Shown here: positions 1 through 6,862 of the stretch, one piece after another
Layout: each line of letters begins with the position of its first letter
How positions within the stretch are numbered: position 1 is the first letter of the stretch
Assembly (NCBI GenBank): GCA_012517025.1
Contig: JAAYVT010000144.1
Coordinates: forward strand, 1 to 8,003
Direction: 5' to 3'
From: Phyllobacteriaceae bacterium
Lineage (GTDB): Bacteria; Pseudomonadota; Alphaproteobacteria; Rhizobiales; Ancalomicrobiaceae
DNA: 8,003 nucleotides
The notes under the pieces: model-generated
The model's database searches: none
What the model was told of the DNA's origin: nothing
What the model saw: only the letters and a program-made list of their open reading frames with translations
Made by a program: the position numbers and the translations under genes

Positions 1-1
1 C

Positions 2-964
2 GCCCGGGCGATCCCGGCCTGCGAACAGGCGGTGGCGGAAGCGCCGAAGGAGCTGCGCCTCGCCGATCAACTCGGCCGCGCCTATCTCAAGGCCGAGCGC
101 CACGCCGATGCGCTCCGGGTGTTCAAGGAGGCGGCCGGACGCGGCTCGCCCTATGCCACCAACGAGGTCGGCTATCTCTACTATCGCGGCTTCGGCGGCT
201 TGAAGAAGGACTACGCCCAGGCGCGGCCGTGGTTCGAGAAGGCGGCGGCGCTCGGCGTGCCGGTCGCCATGACCAATCTCGCCTTCATCTACACCCACGG
301 CATCGGCACCGCGAAGGACCTCGACAAGGCGACGTCGTGGCTGCGCCGGGCCGAGGCGGTCGGCGATCCCGGCGCCATGGTCACCCTCGCCTGGGCCCAT
401 GCCGACGGCGTCGGCGTGGCCAAGGATCCCGCCAAGGGGCGCGAACTGATGACGCGCGCCGCCGATCTCGAGGACCCGGAGGGGATGACCGGCCTCGGTC
501 TCTTCGCCCAGCGCGGCATCGGCGGGCCGCAGGACTTCGACACGGCGCGGCGCTGGTTCGAGAAGGCGGCCGCCTTCGACAGCGCCTCCGGCATGTACAA
601 CCTCGGCTACTATTACCTGCTCGGCATGGGTGGCGCGCCGCGCGACTACGCCGTCGCCCGCGACTGGTTCGGCCGATCGATCCGCCACGAGGGCATCGAC
701 GCGCTGGTCGGCCTCGCCCACATGCGCCTGAACGGTCTCGGCGGCCCCGCCGATCCGCAAGGCGCGCGCGAGCTCCTGGAAAAGGCGGCGGCCCACGACA
801 GTCCGCAGGCGATGGTCTATCTCGCCAAGGCGCTGCGCGACGGCAAGTTCGGCGCGGTCGACGAGGTTGCCGCCCGCGACTGGCTGAAGAAGGCGGCGGC
901 GCTCGACGACGCCGATGCGAAGGCCCTGCTCGCCGAGATGGAGCGGCCGGAGGATCCCGCCGAG
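2..964 (+). repeat. Sel1 super-module 1 (5' truncated)
   Basis: This is the first visible long repeat unit: the tail of a linker (IPAC with Cys codon at 20-22) followed by about seven Sel1 repeats. The last repeat ends with a module-specific signature (GKFGAVDE..ARDW..KAAALDD). Its Cys-to-Cys distance to the next module is 350 codons, one Sel1 repeat longer than the next interval. Bases 1-34 closely match 1051-1084. Confidence 0.85.
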
Positions 965-2842
965 ACCTGCGATCGTCTGGCGGCGATGGACACCGATCCG
1001 CTGAAGGCGCCGTCGGTGAAGGGCCTCGCCTCGCCCTCGGCGATCGCCCACGCCCGGGCGATTCCGGCCTGTGAGGCGGCGGTGAAGGCGGCGCCCGCCT
1101 CCCTGCGCTTCGCCGATCAGCTCGGCGCGGCCTACGTCGCGGCGGAACGCTGGGCCGACGCGGGTCGGGTGTTCGAGGCGGCGGCGAAGAAGAAATCGGC
1201 CTTCGCGGCGATGTGGATGGGCAACATCCAGCGTCGCGGCCTCGGCGTGCCGAAGAACGACGCACTGGCGCGCAAGTGGTGGGAGCAGGCGAGCGCGCTC
1301 GGCTCCTCCGACGCCATGTACAATCTCGCGGTGATGCATCTCGGCGGCGTCGGCGGGCCGAAGGATCCGGTCAAGGCGCGCCGCCTGCTGGAGAGCGCGG
1401 CCGGTCTCGGCGACGTCGCGGCGATGCGCGAGGTCGGCGAGATCTGGTACTTCGGCACCAGCGTGGCGGAGGACAACACCCGCGCCCGCGAATGGTACGA
1501 GAAGGCGGCGGCCGGCGACGACACCCGCGCCAAGCGCCGTCTCGGCGAGATCATGGCGAAGGGGTGGGGCGTCAAGGCCGACGCGGCGCAGGCGCGGCTG
1601 TGGTTCCAGCGCGCCGCCGCCGACGGCGACGGCGAGGCGATGCGGCTGCTCGCCGATCTCTATCTGAACGGCCTCGGCGGCGACCGCGAGCCGGCCAAGG
1701 CGCGCGGCCTGCTCGAGCAAGCGGCCGACGACGGCAACGTCCACGCCATGACGGCGCTGGCGCAACTGCTGCTCGCCGGCGCGGTCGGCGACGTCGACGA
1801 GGCGGGCGCGCGGGCGTGGTACGAGAAGGCCGCCGCGCTCGGCGACACGGCCGCGGCCGACTGGCTCGCCGCGCACGCCCCGGCCGCCACGCCGGATCTC
1901 GCCAAGGGCGATCTCTGCGACGCGAGCGCCGGTGCCGTGGTCGATCCGCTGCGCGCCGTCGAGCACCCGCCGGTGGCGACCGTCGACCCGAAGGTGGCGA
2001 TCCCGGCCTGCGAGGCGGCGCACGCCGCCGATCCGAGCACTCTCAGATGGGCGAACCAGCTCGGCCGCGCCTATCTCGTCGGTGATCGCGATCTCGACGC
2101 GGTGCGCACCTTCCGGGCGGCGGCCGAGGCGGGATCGGCCTACGCGGCGCTGTGGATGGGCAATCTCCACGACCGCGGCCTCGCCGGGCTCGAGAAGAAC
2201 GCCGATCGGGCGATCGAATGGTGGGAGAAGGCGGCGGCGCTCGGCTCGCCCAACGCCATGTTCAACCTCGGCGTCACCCTCTGGGACCGCGCCGCGGAGC
2301 GCTCCGGCGAGGAGGCGAGAACCGCGTTCGGCGCGGCGAAGGGTTGGTTCGAGAAGGCGGCGGCGGTCGGCGAATCCGATTCGATGCTCTATCTGGCGGT
2401 GATCCACCGCGACGGCCTCGGCGTGCCGGCCGACCGGGCCCGCTTCGTCGAGTGGCTGAGGCGGGCCGCCGAATTCGGCAATCCGAAGGCGATGCGGCTG
2501 CTCGCCGTCGACCTGCACACCGGCGAGAGCGGGGTCGCGGACGACCGCGCCGCCCGCGCCCTGCTGGAGAAGGCGACCGCCGCCGGCGACGTCGGCGCCG
2601 GCACCAATCTGGCGCTGTTCCTGATGGAGGGCTGGGGCGGCCCGAAGGACCTCCCGCGCGCCCGTGCCCTGCTCGAGAAGGCGGTCGCCGGACAGAACGT
2701 CGACGCCGTGACGATGCTGGCCGGGGCGCACGAGAAGGGCACCTTCGGCAAGGTCGACAAGACCGAGGCGAAGCGGCTCTACCGATTGGCCGCCGATCTC
2801 GGCGACGCCGACGCGGCGCGGGCGCTCGCCCGGCTGAAGTGA
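2..2842 (+). CDS. Large multi-module Sel1-repeat (TPR-like) protein, 5' end missing
   Basis: The reading frame is open from base 2 with no start in view, so the gene begins upstream. The GTG at 32 is an internal codon, because residues before it (ARAIPACEQ-type) match the internal linkers. About 947 residues are visible, ending at TGA 2840-2842. I count about 19 Sel1 repeats of roughly 36 residues (pattern AM..LA..Y..G.GG..D...AR.W.EKAA.LG), grouped 7 + 6 + 6. The groups are separated by linkers of the form CD.LA..D.DP...IPACEAAV...P..LR.ADQLGRAY. Sel1 repeats are alpha-helical solenoids used for protein-protein contact, often in envelope signalling or secretion in proteobacteria, so a scaffold role is inferred. 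All five visible cysteines lie in the linkers, which hints at disulfides and export, but the signal peptide region is outside the window. The second repeat of module 3 carries an insertion and lacks the usual G.G motif. No catalytic domain is visible. Confidence 0.95.
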   Translation, partial: ARAIPACEQAVAEAPKELRLADQLGRAYLKAERHADALRVFKEAAGRGSPYATNEVGYLYYRGFGGLKKDYAQARPWFEKAAALGVPVAMTNLAFIYTHGIGTAKDLDKATSWLRRAEAVGDPGAMVTLAWAHADGVGVAKDPAKGRELMTRAADLEDPEGMTGLGLFAQRGIGGPQDFDTARRWFEKAAAFDSASGMYNLGYYYLLGMGGAPRDYAVARDWFGRSIRHEGIDALVGLAHMRLNGLGGPADPQGARELLEKAAAHDSPQAMVYLAKALRDGKFGAVDEVAARDWLKKAAALDDADAKALLAEMERPEDPAETCDRLAAMDTDPLKAPSVKGLASPSAIAHARAIPACEAAVKAAPASLRFADQLGAAYVAAERWADAGRVFEAAAKKKSAFAAMWMGNIQRRGLGVPKNDALARKWWEQASALGSSDAMYNLAVMHLGGVGGPKDPVKARRLLESAAGLGDVAAMREVGEIWYFGTSVAEDNTRAREWYEKAAAGDDTRAKRRLGEIMAKGWGVKADAAQARLWFQRAAADGDGEAMRLLADLYLNGLGGDREPAKARGLLEQAADDGNVHAMTALAQLLLAGAVGDVDEAGARAWYEKAAALGDTAAADWLAAHAPAATPDLAKGDLCDASAGAVVDPLRAVEHPPVATVDPKVAIPACEAAHAADPSTLRWANQLGRAYLVGDRDLDAVRTFRAAAEAGSAYAALWMGNLHDRGLAGLEKNADRAIEWWEKAAALGSPNAMFNLGVTLWDRAAERSGEEARTAFGAAKGWFEKAAAVGESDSMLYLAVIHRDGLGVPADRARFVEWLRRAAEFGNPKAMRLLAVDLHTGESGVADDRAARALLEKATAAGDVGAGTNLALFLMEGWGGPKDLPRARALLEKAVAGQNVDAVTMLAGAHEKGTFGKVDKTEAKRLYRLAADLGDADAARALARLK
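965..1912 (+). repeat. Sel1 super-module 2
   Basis: The second long unit starts with a linker holding Cys codons at 968-970 and 1070-1072 (C-x33-C). A QLG.AY..AERW helix pair and six Sel1 repeats follow. The last repeat has the same end signature as the other modules (GAVGDVDEAGARAWYEKAAALGD). The distance from its IPAC cysteine to that of module 3 is 313 codons. Confidence 0.85.
1913..2842 (+). repeat. Sel1 super-module 3 (C-terminal)
   Basis: The third unit has linker Cys codons at 1916-1918 and 2009-2011 (C-x30-C), then six Sel1 repeats and the stop codon. Its end signature (GTFGKVDKTEAKRLYRLAADLGD) aligns with the ends of modules 1 and 2. Bases 2060-2077 are identical to 71-88 (18 nt). 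Repeat 2 is atypical, with an Arg/Glu-rich insertion. Confidence 0.85.
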
Positions 2843-2852
2843 GCGGCGAGCC

Positions 2853-2876
2853 GGGCGCCCGAGAGGCGAGGCGCCC
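2853..2876. terminator. GC hairpin between convergent genes, candidate bidirectional terminator
   Basis: A perfect 7-bp inverted repeat, GGGCGCC (2853-2859) and GGCGCCC (2870-2876), with a 10-nt loop, fills the 40-bp gap between the stop codons of the Sel1 gene and the GDYXXLXP gene. Its position fits a shared terminator. There is no T-run on either side, so it may instead be a Rho-assisted or 3'-end protecting hairpin. Confidence 0.45.
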
Positions 2877-2882
2877 TCAGCC

Positions 2883-3365
2883 TCAGCGGGGATCGATCCG
2901 GCGGGCGTCGGCGTCGGCGAGCCCGACCAGGAGGTGCCGACCGTCGGCGTCGACCCGGAAGATGCCGTATCGCGCCTTCGCATAGAGATCGGCCCGCCCC
3001 TCCTCGAACAGGAAGGAATGCGGCTCGACCATCACGCCGTCGCCGACGGGCGACCGGCGCACTCGGAAGATCCGCTCGTCGGCTGCAGGGGCGCCCCCGT
3101 CGGCGAGGCGGCGGAAGCGGCCGACCCGGCGCTCGTCGAAGCCGAGGACGATCGCGTCCTCAGACCCGTCGAGGCGGATCGTCTCGCGCTCCAGCGCCCA
3201 GGCGAGGCGCATGTAGTCGCCCTGCATCAGCGAGCGCGGATCGACCGGCGCCAGCGCCAACATCACCTCGTCGCCGCGCGCGATCAGCGCCTCGGCGTCC
3301 CACACCTTCCAGCCGAGCACGGCGAGGACGGCGACGCCGGCGAGGAGAAACGATGCTCGTCTCAT
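2883..3365 (-). CDS. GDYXXLXP family protein (membrane-anchored, function unknown)
   Basis: This 160-residue protein has an N-terminal hydrophobic anchor (about residues 5-20) and an outward-facing domain. The family motif sits in LAPVDPRSLMQGDYMRLAW (residues 38-56), with GDY at 49-51 and Leu54; the final Pro of the name motif is Trp56 here. The C-terminal part (EEGRADLYAKARYGIFRVD, about 121-139, then LLVGLAD) also fits the family (PF14345, from memory). The start is the ATG at 3363-3365. It overlaps the DUF4401 stop as ATGA, and a GGAG-type site (GGAGG at 3373-3377) sits 7 nt upstream inside the last DUF4401 codons. It is the last gene of a three-gene operon whose other two members are multi-pass membrane proteins, so it probably works with them at the membrane. 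The biochemical role is unknown. Confidence 0.9.
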   Translation of the reverse strand: MRRASFLLAGVAVLAVLGWKVWDAEALIARGDEVMLALAPVDPRSLMQGDYMRLAWALERETIRLDGSEDAIVLGFDERRVGRFRRLADGGAPAADERIFRVRRSPVGDGVMVEPHSFLFEEGRADLYAKARYGIFRVDADGRHLLVGLADADARRIDPR

Positions 3366-3377
3366 CGCGCCTCCTCC
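3362..3377 (-). promoter_or_regulatory. Coupled stop-start junction with embedded ribosome binding site (DUF4401/GDYXXLXP)
   Basis: This has the same design as the upstream junction. ATGA (3365-3362) is shared between start and stop, with GGAGG (3377-3373) 7 nt before the start and inside the final DUF4401 codons (DREEAR). It fixes the GDYXXLXP start. Confidence 0.8.
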
Positions 3378-4474
3378 CGATCCCAACCGAAGACCGAGAC
3401 GGCGGCGCGGCCGAGCAGCAGCAACAGGCCGCTGCCGACCAGAGCGGCGGATTTCTCGAGCAGCGTCATGTCGCGTCCCCAGTACCACAGCGCCAGGAAG
3501 CCGGGCAGCGCCAGGATGCCGATCACCCGCAAGGCGACGTCGTGACGGGCGTGTCCGACGATCAGAACGCCGAGCGCGAACAGGATTCCCGGTGCGCCCG
3601 CCAGTCCGATCAGACCGGCGCCGATCGCCGCGGCGGCGAGCGGGGGGCGAGCGAGGGCTCGCGGACCGCCGCCGGCCCAGGCGAGGGTGGCGATCGCCGC
3701 CAGCGTCAGCAGTGCTTCGATCGGGCGCGGATCGATCGGTCGATCGTTCACCCAGGCCCCGGCGTCGTGGCCGGTGGCGATCAGGCAGACGACGGTTCCC
3801 ATCGCGGCGAGCGCCGCCGATCCGATCGGCCGCAGCGCCGCCGGGACGCGGTCGGGCAACAGCAACGCCCCGGCGACGATCGTCGCCGTCGCCTCGAACA
3901 GGAAGAGCCCGAGGCTCGGGTCGATCCCCGAGGCGCGCCGCCCGAGGATCTCGAACAGCGCCGAGACGGCGACGGCATAAGGCGAAAGCAGGCGATCGAG
4001 CGACGATCCCGACACCGGATAGGTGGCGACGGTGACGGCGAGCAGCGCCGCCGTCGGCACCCACGCCGTCCCCACTCCGGCGAGATGGACGGCGCCGCCG
4101 ACCGCCGCGATCTTGCCGAGGGCCGTCGCCGCGAAGGCGGTCTGGGCGAGCACGTCGCGCCCGAGCCCCACCGGCGCCCCGCGTGCGGCGACCTGCAGGC
4201 CGATGCCGGCGGCGAGGAAGATCACGCCCCAGGCGACGAGACCGCCGCCGCTCTCGAACGAGATCAGCCGCGCCACCACCATGAACGCCAGGAAGAAGGC
4301 GGTGGCGAGCGCCGTTCCCACCGCCGAGAGGATCTTCAGATGGAGCGGCGGCTCGTCCTCGGCGGCGAGGGCGCGGACGGCGGCGACGACCTCCGGCTCC
4401 GCCTCGGGCGGCACGTCGCCGTTCTGCCGCCAGACGGCGAGGAGCGTCGCCGCGTCGATCGAGGGGCGGGTCAT
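3362..4474 (-). CDS. DUF4401 domain multi-pass membrane protein
   Basis: This 370-residue protein has a polar N-terminal segment (about 45 residues) followed by about nine or ten hydrophobic helices: near 48-70, 78-95, 107-130, 137-151, 163-177, 186-206, 214-233, 252-267, 278-306, 314-331 and 341-357, some of which may be re-entrant. The C-terminal stretch holds PGILFALGVLIVGHAR, ALWYWGRDMTLLEKSA and a GLLLLLGRA helix, which is the pattern I associate with DUF4401 (PF14351, from memory). The ATG at 4472-4474 overlaps the DUF2157 stop (ATGA), and GGAGG at 4482-4486 lies 7 nt upstream. Longer in-frame extensions upstream to 5350 run antiparallel through DUF2157 and are Arg/Gly-rich artefacts. 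DUF4401 commonly neighbours DUF2157 and GDYXXLXP genes, as here. The function is unknown; an integral membrane complex is inferred. Confidence 0.9.
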   Translation of the reverse strand: MTRPSIDAATLLAVWRQNGDVPPEAEPEVVAAVRALAAEDEPPLHLKILSAVGTALATAFFLAFMVVARLISFESGGGLVAWGVIFLAAGIGLQVAARGAPVGLGRDVLAQTAFAATALGKIAAVGGAVHLAGVGTAWVPTAALLAVTVATYPVSGSSLDRLLSPYAVAVSALFEILGRRASGIDPSLGLFLFEATATIVAGALLLPDRVPAALRPIGSAALAAMGTVVCLIATGHDAGAWVNDRPIDPRPIEALLTLAAIATLAWAGGGPRALARPPLAAAAIGAGLIGLAGAPGILFALGVLIVGHARHDVALRVIGILALPGFLALWYWGRDMTLLEKSAALVGSGLLLLLGRAAVSVFGWDREEAR

Positions 4475-4486
4475 CGCTGCACCTCC
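4471..4486 (-). promoter_or_regulatory. Coupled stop-start junction with embedded ribosome binding site (DUF2157/DUF4401)
   Basis: The bases ATGA (4474-4471, minus strand) join the DUF4401 start to the DUF2157 stop. GGAGG (4486-4482) lies inside the last DUF2157 codons, 7 nt before the start. This fixes the DUF4401 start and suggests translational coupling. Confidence 0.8.
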
Positions 4487-5493
4487 ATGTCGCGCGCCAC
4501 CCGCCGCAGCCAGGCGACGGCGAGCGCGAACAGGCCGAGCGTGGCCAGCCCCATCAGGAAGAAGACGCCGAGATCGGCGTCGTTCGCGCCACCGGTCATC
4601 AGCCGGAACAGCGTGAAATCGGCGAGGCCGCAGGCCACCATCGTCACCGCCGCCAGCAGCGCCACGTCGGGGATTCGGCGGCAATAGACCGCGAACAGGG
4701 CGGCGAAGATCAGCGGGATCGCCGCCATCGCCGTCCATTCCGCCGGACCGAAATCGTGCGGCCGGTCGAGCAGCATCAGCCCCGTCTGCGCCAGCGCGGC
4801 GAGCATCGGCAGGGCGAGGACGAACCGCGTCCACCGCGCCGACGGCCAGTCGACGCCGCGCGCCACCGCCACTTCGCGGGCGACGAGGAAGCCGCCGTGC
4901 AGCAGCAGCAGGATCAGAGTGCGTCGGGCGTGGAACGCGACGTCCGCCGGCATCGTCTGGTCGAACCAACCGAGGACGGCGAGATCGGCGACGGCGAGCC
5001 AGATCGTCCAGGCCGCGGCGGAGCGCAGCAAGAGCGCCCACGGCAGCGTCAGCACCGCCCAGGCGGCGAACAGCATCCAGGCGTCCGCCCCGGTCTGATG
5101 GATCTGCCCCTCGACCGCCAGGAAGACCCCGACCAGCACGATCGCGGCGCTGCCGGCGGCCTGCGAGATCCACCGTCCGAAGCCGACGAGGACGACCACG
5201 AGGCAGGCCGCCGCGATCATCGCGGCGATCGCGCCGAGCTTGGCGAAGGGGGGCATGCGGTTCCAGTTCGAGGCGAAGAACCAGACGACGCCGGCGAGCA
5301 CCAGCGCCGTCCCGGTGGTGGTGAGCAGCCGGCCGGCCCACACGCCCCAACGACGCGGCGGCTCAATCGCCGCGACCGCCCGCGCCCACGCCGCCGCGTC
5401 GACCACGCCGCGCGCGGCGAGCCGATCGACGGCGCGGCGATCGAGCCGGATCCCGGCGAGCGCCTCGCGGGGATCGATGACGTTCTCGTTCAT
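4471..5493 (-). CDS. DUF2157 domain multi-pass membrane protein
   Basis: This 340-residue protein is the first gene of the operon. A soluble N-terminal segment of about 50 residues (LDRRAVDRLAARGVVDAAAW, typical of the DUF2157 start) precedes about ten membrane helices, near 57-76, 84-105, 114-128, 138-155, 159-178, 191-207, 222-243, 252-271, 275-298 and 307-329. The family hallmarks are a FFASNWNRMPPFAKLG loop after helix 1 (about 72-88) and GQIHQTGADAW followed by LPWALL (about 129-155), as in PF09925 (from memory). I chose ATG 5491-5493 rather than the in-frame GTG two codons earlier, because AGAGG at 5499-5503 is 5 nt from the ATG and would almost touch the GTG. Its stop overlaps the next start by ATGA. 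The function is not known. Confidence 0.9.
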   Translation of the reverse strand: MNENVIDPREALAGIRLDRRAVDRLAARGVVDAAAWARAVAAIEPPRRWGVWAGRLLTTTGTALVLAGVVWFFASNWNRMPPFAKLGAIAAMIAAACLVVVLVGFGRWISQAAGSAAIVLVGVFLAVEGQIHQTGADAWMLFAAWAVLTLPWALLLRSAAAWTIWLAVADLAVLGWFDQTMPADVAFHARRTLILLLLHGGFLVAREVAVARGVDWPSARWTRFVLALPMLAALAQTGLMLLDRPHDFGPAEWTAMAAIPLIFAALFAVYCRRIPDVALLAAVTMVACGLADFTLFRLMTGGANDADLGVFFLMGLATLGLFALAVAWLRRVARDMEVQR

Positions 5494-5532
5494 CTCCACC
5501 TCTCGTCTTGCCGTCCCGCGGCGCCTCGGTCA

Positions 5533-5552
5533 CGTTCGAGACACATCGAACG
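5533..5552. promoter_or_regulatory. Perfect 7-bp inverted repeat in divergent promoter region
   Basis: CGTTCGA-GACACA-TCGAACG lies in the 70-bp gap between the divergent DUF2157 operon and the small exported protein gene. The right arm abuts the GGGGA ribosome binding site (5552-5556) of the plus-strand gene. It could be an operator serving one or both directions, or a hairpin in the plus-strand 5' UTR affecting initiation. I see no convincing sigma-70 hexamers in this gap. Confidence 0.4.
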
Positions 5553-5563
5553 GGGACCTCCGC

Positions 5564-6091
5564 ATGACGATCCGAACCGCTGCGACCGCCGTCGCCTTCC
5601 TCCTCGCCGCCGCCGCGCCGGCCGCCGCGCTCGACTGCTCCCTGGCGAAGGCGGTCTACACGCCCCTCGACGCCGACGACGACTGGAGCGCCGAGGACGG
5701 CGTCGCCAACGCCTGGGAGATCACCCACCCCCGCCGCGCCGGAACCGACTCCGATCGGCCGTGGGTGATCCGTCTCGCCGAGACCCGGCAGAAGCTCGCC
5801 GCCGAATTCGGCGTCGCCCATCCCCCCGGCTTCGGCATGGCCCACGTCTTCATGCTGACCCCGCCGGGCGAGAAGGGAAAGCATTTCGACGCGGGGAAGG
5901 CCCCGTCCGCCCCGCTCTACTACTTCGGCGACGACCTGAAGCGGGTCGACCCGGAGGGCGAGGACGATCCGAAGGCGCCGCCGCTCGTCCAGTTGCCCGG
6001 CCTGTCGAAGGCGTTCTGGGACTGGAAGCGCGACGGTCGCCGCTTCGTGCCGCCGGACGGATTGTGGAAACTCACCGCCTGTCGCGACTGA
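5564..6091 (+). CDS. Small exported protein of unknown function
   Basis: This 175-residue protein has a clear Sec signal peptide: MTIR, a hydrophobic Ala/Leu core, and AAAPAAA with likely cleavage after residue 22, before LDC. The mature part (about 153 residues) has only two cysteines, Cys25 at its very N-terminus and Cys173 three residues from the end, well placed for a disulfide joining the termini. Other visible stretches are WEITHPRRAGTDSDRPWVIR (51-70), a Gly/Pro/His region FGVAHPPGFGMAHVFMLTPP (82-101), LYYFGDDLKRVDP (118-130), an acidic turn EGEDD (131-135) and the aromatic FWDWKRDGRRF (151-161). I recognise no family and no catalytic motif. The start is ATG 5564 with GGGGA 7 nt upstream; in-frame codons further upstream run antisense to DUF2157. 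It is transcribed alone, divergent from the DUF operon and convergent with the next gene. Confidence 0.87.
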   Translation: MTIRTAATAVAFLLAAAAPAAALDCSLAKAVYTPLDADDDWSAEDGVANAWEITHPRRAGTDSDRPWVIRLAETRQKLAAEFGVAHPPGFGMAHVFMLTPPGEKGKHFDAGKAPSAPLYYFGDDLKRVDPEGEDDPKAPPLVQLPGLSKAFWDWKRDGRRFVPPDGLWKLTACRD

Positions 6092-6116
6092 ACGGCGTCG
6101 AACACCCGCGACGAAG

Positions 6117-6147
6117 AAAGGCCGGGACGTCGCCGCCCCGGCCGTTT
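6117..6147. terminator. Bidirectional rho-independent-like terminator
   Basis: A 7-bp perfect stem, GGCCGGG (6120-6126) and CCCGGCC (6137-6143), with a 10-nt loop is flanked by AAA on the left and a G-TTT tail on the right. It lies between two convergent stop codons (6091 and 6157), so it can serve both strands. The T-tracts are short, hence moderate confidence. Confidence 0.65.
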
Positions 6148-6156
6148 CGTGTCGTC

Positions 6157-6840
6157 TCAGTTGGTCTCGAGCCGATAATGCGACAGCGACGTTCCGTCGT
6201 TGTGCACCTTGACGGTGAAGGGGCCGGTCCAGGCCGGGGTGAAGCGGCAATAGGCCGGGTCGGTGTCGCGGCAGATCAGGTGACCGCCCTCGTCGAACAC
6301 CTCGAGCATGATGTCGTTGGTGTCGACGCCGACCGCCGCGATCTCGGCGACCTCTTTGGCGCGGAAGTTGATCGTGCGCGAATGGATGGTGCGGCCGGTG
6401 ATCTGGCCGTTGGAGACGAGGCCGCCGCCGACCCGGCCCTTGGTGGCCGAGCCCTTCACGTCGTCGGCCATCGCGACGATCGCCGCGTCGTTCTTCGACA
6501 TCGCCTTCGCCTCGTCGAGCAGGCCGGCGACGACGTCGGTCGCCGGCGGGGTCGGACCGGCATCGACGCCGTCCGGCTTGCGCTCCTCGATCTTGACGCC
6601 GACCCGGCTGCGGATCTGCGCGGCGACGATCAGCGACAGCGGATCCTTGTTGGCGCGACCCCAGGCGGCGAGCTGCTCGGAGAGATGCAGCTGCTCGACC
6701 GGCAGCGGCGCGCTCGGCTTGGCGGTCTCGCCGACGTTCTGCTTGGACTTGTCCACCGGGGCGGCGGACTGGGCCAGGGCGACGCCGGTGCCGGCGAGGC
6801 CGAGGACGACGGCGAGAGGGGCGAAGATGCGAAGGTTCAT
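6157..6840 (-). CDS. Exported protein with C-terminal PPC-like beta-sandwich (paralog B)
   Basis: This 227-residue protein has a Sec signal peptide (MNLRIFAPLAVVLGLAGTG then VALA, cleavage about after residue 23). A polar Ala/Pro/Lys linker follows (about 24-48). The helical region 50-138 contains SEQLAAWGRANKDPLSLIVA and AMSKNDAAIVAMADDVKGSA. The C-terminal beta-rich region 150-227 contains VFDEGGHLICRDTDP...YCRFTPAWTGPFTVKVHN...YRLETN. That end resembles PPC-type (bacterial pre-peptidase C-terminal-like) beta-sandwich domains of secreted proteins. Cys190 and Cys198 are the only cysteines of the mature protein and probably pair. The start is ATG 6838-6840, with AGGAGG (6854-6849) 8 nt upstream; longer in-frame versions would run into the inter-paralog gap. 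No catalytic residues are visible, so a structural or binding role in the periplasm or outside is inferred. It is a paralog of the next upstream gene. Confidence 0.9.
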   Translation of the reverse strand: MNLRIFAPLAVVLGLAGTGVALAQSAAPVDKSKQNVGETAKPSAPLPVEQLHLSEQLAAWGRANKDPLSLIVAAQIRSRVGVKIEERKPDGVDAGPTPPATDVVAGLLDEAKAMSKNDAAIVAMADDVKGSATKGRVGGGLVSNGQITGRTIHSRTINFRAKEVAEIAAVGVDTNDIMLEVFDEGGHLICRDTDPAYCRFTPAWTGPFTVKVHNDGTSLSHYRLETN

Positions 6841-6862
6841 CGAAAACTCCTCCTGGGCCGAG

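Noticed and set aside
32..34. GTG at 32 as the start of the Sel1 gene
   Set aside because: The frame is open back to base 2, and the residues before the GTG match conserved linker residues (ARAIPACE) of the later modules, so the true start is outside the window.
229..1265. Long alternate frames on both strands inside the Sel1 gene
   Set aside because: All are Arg/Pro/Gly-rich shadows of the repeated Sel1 codons.
3353..4687. Plus-strand open frame of 444 codons antisense to DUF4401
   Set aside because: Its Asp/Arg/Gln-rich low-complexity product is a mirror of the membrane-protein codons. DUF4401 has clear family motifs and a coupled start.
5494..5499. In-frame GTG at 5499 as the DUF2157 start
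   Set aside because: The AGAGG site would be directly adjacent to the GTG, whereas the ATG at 5493 has 5-nt spacing.
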